From positions 1 through 64,000 of the forward strand of contig JAPUEK010000011.1 of NCBI GenBank assembly GCA_027492585.1: a stretch of DNA of 64,000 bases, in the 5' to 3' direction. A model generated the notes under the pieces. That model was given only the letters and a program-made list of their open reading frames with translations, had not been told where the DNA came from and did no database searches. Both the position numbers and the translations under genes were made by a program. The DNA is from Paracoccaceae bacterium (lineage in GTDB: Bacteria > Pseudomonadota > Alphaproteobacteria > Rhodobacterales > Rhodobacteraceae). How positions within the stretch are numbered: the first letter of the stretch is position 1; each line of letters starts with the position of its first letter. Positions 57,309-64,000 of this stretch are shown piece by piece.

Positions 57309-57337
57309 TTGACATAGCGTAAGGGTCTATCATATTA
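57309..57337 (+). promoter_or_regulatory. Promoter of the tetR-export operon
   Basis: TTGACA at 57309-57314 is a consensus -35; the best -10 candidates (ATATTA, 57332-57337) lie 17 bp downstream. Confidence 0.6.
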
Positions 57338-57357
57338 GTTAGTGTCTGATAACTAAC
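57338..57357. promoter_or_regulatory. Palindromic operator of the TetR regulator
   Basis: GTTAGT-GTCTGATA-ACTAAC is a 20-bp inverted repeat with exact 6-bp arms, lying directly between the -10 region and the tetR start (57371). The position predicts self-repression and repression of the downstream exporter genes. Confidence 0.7.
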
Positions 57358-57370
57358 AATAGGGAAATCT

Positions 57371-57967
57371 ATGCGCAAGCGGGCGGAGCTTCGCAAGGCC
57401 GAGATCGTCGCCGCCCTCCTGGGATTGGCTGACAGCATCGGGCCGGACCGTGTGACGACCGGAGCGGTGGCGTCGTCGATCGGCATCACCCAGGCGGCGC
57501 TGTTCAGGCATTTCCCGACCAAGGACACGCTTTGGCAGACTGTGGCCGAGCATGTGGCCGAAGGTCTGGAGGAGGCGTGGGACGACGCATTGAGCCGATG
57601 CGATGAGCCTATCGCCAGGTTGCGTGCTTTGATTGCCGCGCAGTTCGCGCAGATCGCTACCACCCCCGCACTTCCCATGCTGCTGTTCTCGCGCGAGCTG
57701 AATGTCACCAATGCGGAGCTGCGCGCCACGTTCAACAGCACGCTCAAGGCTTTTCACCGCCTGCTCGCGCGCGAGGTCAGTGCGGGACAGGAAGCAAGGG
57801 CTATGCGAGGCGATGTCATGCCGGACGATGTGGCGGTGCTGCTGACGTCGCTCGTGCAGGGGGTGGCGATCCGCTGGGCGCTCGGTGAGCGCGAGTTCGA
57901 CCTGCGCGAAGAGGGATTGCGGCTGTTCGACGTGCAATGCCGCCTTCTGGCTGCAAGGGGAGAATAG
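57371..57967 (+). CDS. TetR/AcrR-family transcriptional regulator
   Basis: One-component repressor of 198 residues. The HTH is at about residues 27-47 (TTGAVASSIGITQAALFRHF), with a C-terminal ligand domain (PALPMLLFSRELN, VAVLLTSLVQGVAIRWALGE). The gene is 3 bp upstream of the HlyD-like gene, so it heads the export operon and probably senses its substrate. The operator is at 57338-57357. Confidence 0.93.
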   Translation: MRKRAELRKAEIVAALLGLADSIGPDRVTTGAVASSIGITQAALFRHFPTKDTLWQTVAEHVAEGLEEAWDDALSRCDEPIARLRALIAAQFAQIATTPALPMLLFSRELNVTNAELRATFNSTLKAFHRLLAREVSAGQEARAMRGDVMPDDVAVLLTSLVQGVAIRWALGEREFDLREEGLRLFDVQCRLLAARGE

Positions 57968-57970
57968 GCG

Positions 57971-59116
57971 ATGCGACGAATCGGGCTTTCGGGCATTCTT
58001 CTGGCCTTGGCTGTCGGAGCAGGCTTTCTGTTCTTCACCGAACGGCCGCTGGTGGTGACGGTCGTTCAACCTGAACGCGATGTCGCCCTTCGCATTTACG
58101 GACTCGGCACCGTCGAGGCGCGGGTTCTCAGCCGTATCGGCTTCGAGGTGGGTGCCGCGCTGACCTCTCTTGCCGCCGATGCCGGGGACAGCGTGATCCG
58201 GGGACAGGAACTGGCCATCCTTCACTCCGCCGAGCAGGAGGCGCGGGTGGCGCGCGCCCATGCGACAGTGGCGACCAACAAGGCCAATCTCGCCAAGGCC
58301 AATGCCGCAGTCGTGCGCGCCCGCGCGGTGCTCGCCGAGCGCGAGACGGCGAACCGTCGTCAGCAGGGGCTGGTGCAGCGCGAAGTCGCCTCGGCCCAGC
58401 GCGCCGAGGAAGCCCAACGCGATGAGGACGTGGCGCGAGCCGATCTGGCGGTAGCGGAGGCCGATCTGGCAGTGATCCGGGCGCAGGGCCTGGACGCGGC
58501 GGCAGCCCTGCGACAGGAGGAAGCCATTCTCGCCCATCACCGGCTGGTCGCACCCTACGATGCGCTGGTCGTCGCTCGCCACGCGGAGCCGGGCACGGTG
58601 GTGAAGGCGGGCGATCCGATCTTCACGCTGATCGACCCAGCCACCGTCTGGATCCAAGCCTATGTCGACGAAGAGCGCGCCGGCCAGCTTGTCCCTGGCC
58701 AGCAAGGTACAATCCGGCTGCGGTCGCAGCCGTCGGCCGAGTTCCACGGCACAATCGTCCGCATCGGTATCGAAAGTGACCGAGTGAACGAGGAACGCCG
58801 CGTCTGGCTGGCCTGCGCTGACTGTCCCGCCGAGATGTTTCTCGGCGAGCAGGCCGAGGTGCGTATCACCACCGGCAGCCGGGAAAGCGCGCTGATGGTT
58901 CCCGAGGTGGCGATCACCGGTTTCGACGGCCATCGCGGCACGGTGTGGACGGTGCAGAACGGCCGTCTCGCGCGAGCGCACTTGACCTTCGGTGCCCGCG
59001 ACGATCGCGGCCGCGTCGAAGTTGCGGGCGGCCTGCCCGAAGGGGCGGCGATCGTCGCCAGACCGCCGAAGGGTGTGGCTGGGGGCAGACGTGCCCGCCC
59101 CGAGGATGCGCCATGA
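57971..59116 (+). CDS. HlyD/MacA-type periplasmic adaptor subunit
   Basis: Membrane-fusion protein of a tripartite exporter. The N-terminal membrane anchor (LSGILLALAVGAGFLFFT) is followed by a biotinyl-lipoyl half-motif (VGAALTSLAADAGDSVIRGQ), a long alpha-hairpin (RAHATVATNKANLAKANAAV, ARADLAVAEADLAVIRAQ) and beta-barrel HRLVAPYDALVVARHAEPGT. It has 381 residues. Its stop overlaps the permease start (ATGA). Confidence 0.92.
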   Translation: MRRIGLSGILLALAVGAGFLFFTERPLVVTVVQPERDVALRIYGLGTVEARVLSRIGFEVGAALTSLAADAGDSVIRGQELAILHSAEQEARVARAHATVATNKANLAKANAAVVRARAVLAERETANRRQQGLVQREVASAQRAEEAQRDEDVARADLAVAEADLAVIRAQGLDAAAALRQEEAILAHHRLVAPYDALVVARHAEPGTVVKAGDPIFTLIDPATVWIQAYVDEERAGQLVPGQQGTIRLRSQPSAEFHGTIVRIGIESDRVNEERRVWLACADCPAEMFLGEQAEVRITTGSRESALMVPEVAITGFDGHRGTVWTVQNGRLARAHLTFGARDDRGRVEVAGGLPEGAAIVARPPKGVAGGRRARPEDAP

Positions 59117-60246
59117 ACCTTGCGCTCAAGGACATCCGCCACGGTCTGTTTCGCTTCGTCTTGACCTGCTTCGGGCTGGGGCTGCTGATGACGGTCGTGC
59201 TGGCGATGATCGGCATCTACAACGGCCTCGTTTCGGACGCGCTGGCGGTGGTGAAGGCGCCGGTGGCCGATGTCTGGGTGGTCGAGGCTGGAACCAAGGG
59301 TCCGTTTGCGGAAGCGTCCAGCATCCCTGCCGATACGCGCGATGCGGTGGCGAGGATGCCCGGTGTCGCCGAAGCCGGCGCGGTCAACTACCAGAACGTC
59401 GAGGCTTTCCATGCCGGGCGTACGCTCAGGATCTACGTCGTCGGCTACGAGCCCGGTCGGCCCGGTGGGCCGCAAGCGATCGCCGAGGGGCGCGGCATCG
59501 GCGCCAGCCATTTCGAGCTGGTCGCCGACCGCAAGACCGGCCTTCTACCCGGCGAGACGATCCGGTTCGGGCGTAAGCGCTTCACCGTCGTCGGGCTTGT
59601 CGAGGGCGCGATGAATTCCGGCGGTGACCCGGCGGTCTACGTGACGCTCGCCGACGCGATGGCGCTCCAGACCGAACTCGACCCGGCCGCCCAGCGGGTG
59701 CAGGCGGCGCGCGGGGCGGTTTCCGTCAAGTCCGCATCGGTGGCGGCCGTCATCGCCCGCATGGCGCCCGGCGCCGATGTCGATCTATTGACCGCCACAG
59801 TGCGCCAGTGGAAGCACCTCGCCGCCATGACCCAGGCCGAACAGGAGGAATTGCTGCTCGTTTCCGTGGTGGACAAGGCGCGCCGCCAGATCGGGCTGTT
59901 CCTCGGCATCCTACTCTCCGTCAGCGCCGTGGTGATCGCGCTCATCATCTACACGATGACGATGGAGAAGCTGAAGCAGATCGCCACGCTGAAGTTGATC
60001 GGCGCCCCCGACCGCACCATCGTCGCGCTGATCGTGCAGCAGGCGTTGATCCTCGGCGCCTCGGGCTGGGCGATCGGCCTGATGCTGATCCTTAGCGTGA
60101 AGGACTACTTTCCCCGCCGCGTGGTGCTGGAGCCGTTCAACGTCATGGTCCTTGCCGGCATCATCGCCGCCGTCTGCCTGCTGTCCTCGGCGCTCGGCGT
60201 GCGGGCGGCGATGAAGGTCGACCCGGCCACAGCGCTCGGGAGCTGA
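59113..60246 (+). CDS. FtsX/MacB-type ABC transporter permease
   Basis: Inner-membrane permease with one N-terminal helix (FVLTCFGLGLLMTVVLAMIG), a large periplasmic domain and three C-terminal helices (LFLGILLSVSAVVIALIIYT and beyond), the FtsX/MacB layout. EKLKQIATLKLIGAPDRTIV is the coupling region. It has 377 residues and works with the adjacent ATPase and adaptor. Substrate unknown; DevC-like exporters are the nearest analogues I can name. Confidence 0.9.
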   Translation: MNLALKDIRHGLFRFVLTCFGLGLLMTVVLAMIGIYNGLVSDALAVVKAPVADVWVVEAGTKGPFAEASSIPADTRDAVARMPGVAEAGAVNYQNVEAFHAGRTLRIYVVGYEPGRPGGPQAIAEGRGIGASHFELVADRKTGLLPGETIRFGRKRFTVVGLVEGAMNSGGDPAVYVTLADAMALQTELDPAAQRVQAARGAVSVKSASVAAVIARMAPGADVDLLTATVRQWKHLAAMTQAEQEELLLVSVVDKARRQIGLFLGILLSVSAVVIALIIYTMTMEKLKQIATLKLIGAPDRTIVALIVQQALILGASGWAIGLMLILSVKDYFPRRVVLEPFNVMVLAGIIAAVCLLSSALGVRAAMKVDPATALGS

Positions 60247-60251
60247 CCGAC

Positions 60252-60944
60252 ATGGCGCTCGGCGACATCCTCATAGAAGTCTCGAACGTGGCCAAGCATT
60301 TCGGCGAGGGCGAGACCCGCGTCGACGCCTTACGCGCGGTCGATCTTGCCGTGCGCGCCGGCGAGGTGATCGCGCTGCTCGGACCTTCGGGCTCGGGCAA
60401 GACGACGCTGCTCAACATCATCGGCTGCATCCTCGCCCCCTCGGCGGGACGGGTGGTGCTCGACGGCGAGCCAGTGTTCGATGGCAGATGGCTGCGCCGC
60501 GACTTGAGACGTCTCAGGCTCGACAAGATCGGCTTCATCTTCCAGGCGCACAACCTGCTGCCGTTCCTGACTGCCGAGGAGAACGTCGCGGTCGTGCTCG
60601 ACCTTGCCGGCCTACACGCTGAGGAAGGCCGGGTGCGGGCGCGCGAATTGCTGGACTATCTGGAAGTCGGCCACCGCGCAAAGGTTAAACCTGCACTCCT
60701 TTCCGGCGGCGAGGCGCAGCGCGTAGCGATCGCTCGCGCGCTCGCCAACCGTCCCCGCATCATCCTCGCCGACGAGCCCACCGCCGCGCTCGACGGCGCG
60801 CGGGCCGGGCTGGTGATGGACCTGATGCGCAAGCTCGCCGTCGAGCAGGAAGCCTGCATCGTCACCGTCACCCACGACGAAAAGATCTTCGACCGTTTCG
60901 ACCGCCTGATCCACCTGCGCGACGGCCGCCTCGCCGACGCCTGA
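60252..60944 (+). CDS. ABC transporter ATP-binding protein (MacB/LolD type)
   Basis: Energises the export complex. Walker A GPSGSGKTTLLNIIG, Q-loop FIFQAHNLLPFLT, signature LSGGEAQRVAIARALANRPR, Walker B IILADEPTAALD and switch VTHDEKIF. It has 230 residues, typical of the LolD/MacB class. It is 5 bp after the permease. Confidence 0.95.
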   Translation: MALGDILIEVSNVAKHFGEGETRVDALRAVDLAVRAGEVIALLGPSGSGKTTLLNIIGCILAPSAGRVVLDGEPVFDGRWLRRDLRRLRLDKIGFIFQAHNLLPFLTAEENVAVVLDLAGLHAEEGRVRARELLDYLEVGHRAKVKPALLSGGEAQRVAIARALANRPRIILADEPTAALDGARAGLVMDLMRKLAVEQEACIVTVTHDEKIFDRFDRLIHLRDGRLADA

Positions 60945-60958
60945 CCCGGAGCCGCTCC

Positions 60959-61339
60959 ATGCCCGCAAGACGATCCCGCGCCCTTACCATCGCCGCCGCC
61001 GTCGCGGTGATCTTCGGCCTGCTGACCATCGTTTCGGGCGCCAGGGCGCTGTTCGGCGGCGTCGACATGGGCGCTGTGGTGCCCTTCGTGCTGTGGTTCA
61101 ACTTCGTAGCGGGATTTGCCTATGTCCTCACCGGGATCGGCCTGTGGCGCGGCACGAACTGGGCGCCGATGCTGTCGCTCGGCATCGCCGCGGCGACGGC
61201 GGCCGTCTTCGCCGCCTTCCTGTGGCATGTCGGCTCCGGCGGCGCATGGGAGATACGCACCATGGGCGCGATGATCTTGCGCACCGGCATCTGGATTGCC
61301 ATCGCAATCCTCGCGTTACGGTGCAAAAAAGCCGCCTGA
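60959..61339 (+). CDS. Small four-helix membrane protein
   Basis: It has 126 residues with four predicted membrane segments (ALTIAAAVAVIFGLLTIVSG, VLWFNFVAGFAYVLTGIGLW, LSLGIAAATAAVFAAFLWHV, TGIWIAIAILAL). No named family recognised. It is the last gene of the tetR-adaptor-permease-ATPase operon, so it may be an accessory exporter subunit. Confidence 0.75.
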   Translation: MPARRSRALTIAAAVAVIFGLLTIVSGARALFGGVDMGAVVPFVLWFNFVAGFAYVLTGIGLWRGTNWAPMLSLGIAAATAAVFAAFLWHVGSGGAWEIRTMGAMILRTGIWIAIAILALRCKKAA

Positions 61340-61596
61340 CGATTCCCCTGCCCAGCCAGCGCCGGCGGCCGAGGCCGTGACCGTGCCAGCCAGGAACCTG
61401 AAATGACGCGTTTTGCCGATCGACCCGTCGCGGGTCCGCTCAGTCATCACTGTTCTCGGCCTCGCGGTGACCGCAGCCGGCAGGTGGCTCCCCCCTATAA
61501 CGGCCTCGGCGTGCCAGATCTTCCGGGATTGGCGCCCGTCGATATGACGATCGGGCGTTTTGAACGCCAGCACGCTCTATGGATGATGTCTCCCAG
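61340..61596. other. Gene-free stretch before the Irr-box promoter
   Basis: No gene is convincing; a 67-residue frame at 61403-61606 lacks a ribosome site and recognisable features. A GGCGTT/TTG/AACGCC hairpin (61554-61568) is the only small structure noted, and may end the preceding operon. Confidence 0.45.
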
Positions 61597-61613
61597 ATTA
61601 GAATAATTATAAC
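61597..61613. promoter_or_regulatory. Irr-box-like palindrome, upstream copy
   Basis: ATTAGAA-TAA-TTATAAC differs from the Irr/ICE form TTTAGAA-N3-TTCTAAA at a few positions. It lies just upstream of the probable -35. Confidence 0.5.
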
Positions 61614-61616
61614 TTA

Positions 61617-61646
61617 TTGACCAATCTCAATGCCCATGTCAAATAT
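61617..61646 (+). promoter_or_regulatory. Promoter of the VIT/P-type ATPase module
   Basis: TTGACC at 61617-61622 and AAATAT at 61641-61646, spacer 18 bp. It lies between and overlaps the Irr-box-like palindromes, the layout expected for repression. Confidence 0.5.
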
Positions 61647-61662
61647 TTAGAATAATTCTAAT
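61646..61662. promoter_or_regulatory. Irr-box (iron control element)-like palindrome, downstream copy
   Basis: TTTAGAA-TAA-TTCTAAT matches the Irr iron control element TTTAGAA-N3-TTCTAAA at all but the last position. Its inner core, TTAGAAT-A-ATTCTAA (61647-61661), is a perfect palindrome. It covers the -10 and start-site region. Irr, a Fur-family protein of alphaproteobacteria, represses iron-release genes under low iron. Confidence 0.75.
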
Positions 61663-61757
61663 ATGAACGTCGAACAATCGATCGGCGACGCTTTCACGAG
61701 CGTCCGTAGAATGGGCGGTGCCTCGGGGCCGACCGATCGCACACTGGAACAAATTCT

Positions 61758-62453
61758 ATGCGCACTTTACACAAAGAGAATCATCTTATCGAACGTATCG
61801 GTTGGCTTCGGGCGGCGGTGCTTGGGGCCAATGACGGGTTGATCTCGACGTCGAGCCTTATCGTCGGCGTGGCGGCGGCGACCGCCGGCCCTCACGAGGT
61901 CCTTGTGGCGGGCGTTGCCGGGCTGGTGGCCGGAGCCATGTCAATGGCGGCCGGCGAATATGTCTCGGTCAGCTCACAGGCCGACACGGAAGAAGCCGAC
62001 ATGGCGCGCGAGCGCCGCGAACTCGCCACGCAGCCGGAGGCGGAACTAGCCGAACTCGCTGCGATCTACGAGCAGCGCGGCGTCGCGCCGGATCTCGCCC
62101 TTGAGGTGGCTAAGCAAATGATGGCGAAGGACGCATTCGAGGCGCATGCGCGCGACGAACTCGGACTGTCGAGCCATGTGATGGCGCGGCCCGTCCAGGC
62201 GGCCTTCACATCCGCGGCGACCTTTTCCGTGGGCGCGGCGCTGCCGCTGGTCGTGGCGCTGCTCGCGCCGGCGGGAGCGGTCGTATGGGCAGTGTCCATC
62301 GCCTGTCTCGTCGGGCTTGCCGCGCTCGGGGCGGTTGGTGCGAGCGCGGGCGGCGCCGGCATCTGGAAACCGACTGTTCGGGTCGTCTTCTGGGGCGCGG
62401 TGGCCATGGCGTCGACAGCGGCCATCGGCGCCCTTATCGGCCGGGCGGTCTGA
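61758..62453 (+). CDS. VIT1/CCC1-family metal transporter (iron/manganese export)
   Basis: Membrane protein of the vacuolar iron transporter type. IGWLRAAVLGANDGLISTSS and VAGAMSMAAGEYVSVSSQAD are the family hallmarks, followed by a cytosolic Glu-rich metal-binding helical hairpin (AELAELAAIYEQRGVAPDLA) and three further helices. It has 231 residues. Unlike MbfA it has no N-terminal ferritin domain. It lies 3 bp before the ATPase gene. Iron or manganese export is inferred from the family and the Irr-box promoter. Confidence 0.93.
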   Translation: MRTLHKENHLIERIGWLRAAVLGANDGLISTSSLIVGVAAATAGPHEVLVAGVAGLVAGAMSMAAGEYVSVSSQADTEEADMARERRELATQPEAELAELAAIYEQRGVAPDLALEVAKQMMAKDAFEAHARDELGLSSHVMARPVQAAFTSAATFSVGAALPLVVALLAPAGAVVWAVSIACLVGLAALGAVGASAGGAGIWKPTVRVVFWGAVAMASTAAIGALIGRAV

Positions 62454-62455
62454 TT

Positions 62456-64000
62456 ATGAGACGCCTGTCGTTCGATATCCCGATGCTGATGTCGCTCCTG
62501 ACAGTGCTGGGCATGATCCTGGCGACGGTCGGGACCTGGCCGCCAGCCGAGGCACTTGGTGTCCTGCGGTGGCCGGGACTGGCGCTCGTCTATGCCGCCG
62601 GCGGGCTTCCCGCCGCGTGGACGGCCCTGTCAGCGCTGTGGCGGCAGCATATCCTCGACATCGACCTCCTGATGGTGGTCGCCGCGATCGCCGCAGCGAT
62701 CGTCGGCGCGCCGTTCGAAGGTGCCGTGCTGCTGACGCTGTTCAGCGTGTCGACGACGCTCGAACACCAGGCGCTCGGGCGCGCGCGCCGCGCGGTCGAA
62801 GCCCTGATGGCGCTGCGCCCCGAGACGGCGTTCCGCAAGAACGCCGCCGACGGTGCGGTCACGGAGGTTCCCGCCGCGGAGCTTGCCGTCGGCGACGTGG
62901 TGATCCTGCGGCCGGGCGCCCGGGTGCCTGCCGACGGCGTCATCCTGCAAGGGCGCGGTGGCATCGACGAGGCCAACATCACCGGCGAATCCATGCCCGT
63001 CTCCAAGGAGCCGGGCCAGCAGGTGTTCGAAGCCACCGTCAATCTCGACGGCATCCTGGAAGTGACGATAGCGAGAACGGTCGGCGACAGTACGATCGCG
63101 CGCATGATCCGCCTGGTCACCGAGGCCCAGGAGGCGAAAGCGCCGTCCGAACGGTTCAGCGCCTGGTTTGGCCAGCGTTATACCGTCGCGGTCCTCATCG
63201 GCGCGGTTCTCGCCTTCGCCGTCTTTTACTGGCTCGGCCGCGATTGGGAGCAGGCGCTCTACAAGGCCGCGACGCTGCTGGTCGCGGCCAGCCCCTGTGC
63301 GATCGTCATATCGGTGCCGGCGGCGATCCTGTCGGCGCTCTCGGCGGCGGCGCGGGGCGGCGTTCTGTTCAAGGGCGGCGGCGCGCTCGAAATGCTGGCG
63401 GCCGTCGATACCTTCGCCTTCGACAAGACAGGCACGCTGACCAACGGCCGTGCGCAGGTGACGCGGATCATTACGCTGGACGGTGAGGATCGGCGCTTCC
63501 TGTCCCTGCTGGCGGGGCTGGAAGCGCATTCCGAGCATCATATCGCCGCAGCGATCCGCCGTGAGGCGGTCATACACGGGATCGAACCGGCGCAAGTCAT
63601 GGATGTCAGTTCCCGTCCCAGTGCCGGAATCGTCGGGCGGGATGAGACTGGCCCGGTCTGGGCTGGAAACTCTTATCTCGCCAGGGAAATGGATGCGTCC
63701 ACTGATCGCGCCGAATTCCGCGAGCTGGAGGAGAACGCGCAAACCGTCGTCTATCTCGGGCGAGGATCGACCATTCTGGGCGCCGTCAGCGTCGCGGACG
63801 AGGCGAGGGCGAGTTCCGCCCCGGCGCTTGCGGCCCTGCGCGCCGGCGGCGTGCGCCGCATCTTCATGATGACCGGCGACCGTCGCCCGGTGGCCCTGCG
63901 CATCGGTGAGGAACTTGGCCTCGGCCCGGACGAGATCCACGCCGAAATGCTGCCGCAGGACAAGGTGCGCCAAATCGGTGAGCTGGCGGAACGCGGCAGG
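62456..64000 (+). CDS. Heavy-metal P-type ATPase with SPC motif (P1B-4-like), 3' end outside the window
   Basis: 515 codons are present and the frame is still open at the window end. Visible landmarks: short N-terminal membrane region without a CxxC metal-binding domain, actuator TGES (176-179), SPC metal motif at 279-281 in VAASPCAIVISVPAA, phosphorylation site DKTGTLT at Asp323, and MTGD at 472-475. SPC with no N-terminal metal domain fits P1B-4 (CtpD, FrvA/PfeT, Nia), which export Fe2+, Co2+ or Ni2+. It starts 2 bp after VIT, so the two are one transcript. Confidence 0.9.
   Translation, partial: MRRLSFDIPMLMSLLTVLGMILATVGTWPPAEALGVLRWPGLALVYAAGGLPAAWTALSALWRQHILDIDLLMVVAAIAAAIVGAPFEGAVLLTLFSVSTTLEHQALGRARRAVEALMALRPETAFRKNAADGAVTEVPAAELAVGDVVILRPGARVPADGVILQGRGGIDEANITGESMPVSKEPGQQVFEATVNLDGILEVTIARTVGDSTIARMIRLVTEAQEAKAPSERFSAWFGQRYTVAVLIGAVLAFAVFYWLGRDWEQALYKAATLLVAASPCAIVISVPAAILSALSAAARGGVLFKGGGALEMLAAVDTFAFDKTGTLTNGRAQVTRIITLDGEDRRFLSLLAGLEAHSEHHIAAAIRREAVIHGIEPAQVMDVSSRPSAGIVGRDETGPVWAGNSYLAREMDASTDRAEFRELEENAQTVVYLGRGSTILGAVSVADEARASSAPALAALRAGGVRRIFMMTGDRRPVALRIGEELGLGPDEIHAEMLPQDKVRQIGELAERGR

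Larger units (their letters stand above)
56226..64000. mobile_element. Integrated element (genomic island) with metal- and drug-type efflux cargo; right end outside window
   Basis: Starts where radC breaks. Contents are an AlpA-type HTH gene, a truncated IS3-family orfA, a TetR-controlled export operon, and an iron-box-controlled VIT plus P-type ATPase module. No integrase is present before the window ends, so the element type is not fixed. Intergenic stretches here are markedly AT-richer than in the rest of the window. Confidence 0.75.

Noticed and set aside
62630-63973. Minus-strand open frame of 447 codons at the right edge
   Set aside because: Antisense to the P-type ATPase, which shows all family motifs.

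Overview
The window is chromosomal DNA of an alphaproteobacterium, most likely a Rhodobacteraceae (Rhodobacter/Gemmobacter/Paracoccus-like). The reasons are the high GC, the lptC-lptA-lptB-hpf-ptsN order, family markers such as DUF2794, IalB-like and Hint-domain proteins, a TakP-type TRAP transporter, and short intergenic elements with an ATCCTGCGG/GGATATTT core. There are no rRNA, tRNA or CRISPR loci. The first ~118 bases are C/G low-complexity sequence that looks like a contig-end artefact.

Layout. 0.2-4.4 kb: glpD-glpK (glycerol use) behind a putative DeoR/GlpR-type operator, then an unassigned Cys/His protein. 4.4-5.3 kb: gene-free degenerate tandem repeat. 5.3-10 kb: RNase D, kdsD, lptC-lptA-lptB, hpf and ptsN, i.e. 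Kdo/LPS supply and stress physiology. 10.1-20.4 kb: surface-polysaccharide region with two minus-strand operons (galU, three glycosyltransferases, sulfotransferase; and cysQ-kdsB-GT2) plus a KpsM-type ABC-2 permease. Sulfotransferase plus CysQ suggests a sulfated surface glycan. 20.5-24.8 kb: lysine/DAP genes dapE and dapD flanking a Hint-domain gene on the other strand. 24.8-36 kb: housekeeping and accessory genes (LOG, YcaQ-like, Kef-type antiporter, desaturase, rlmN, IalB-like, asparaginase, DUF2794, NlpC/P60, M17 aminopeptidase). 36.5-40 kb: TRAP transporter with its binding protein convergent to the permease genes. 40.5-47.5 kb: carbonic anhydrase and rimP-nusA-ylxR-infB with a leader terminator. 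47.5-56 kb: a 46-residue small gene, mutT, argJ, a parvulin, secA and two envelope proteins, one a periplasmic binding protein fused to an OmpA domain.

From about 56,225 to the right edge the window enters an integrated element. The chromosomal radC gene is reduced to its last ~54 codons. Beyond the break are an AlpA-type HTH gene, a truncated IS3-family orfA, a TetR-controlled HlyD/FtsX-type permease/ATPase exporter with its own palindromic operator, and a second cargo module: a VIT/CCC1-family transporter followed by an SPC-type (P1B-4-like) metal ATPase that runs off the window. Two Irr-box-like palindromes overlap the promoter of this second module. My interpretation is a mobile, iron-responsive two-pump metal (probably iron or manganese) efflux module; it is the most interesting item in the window.
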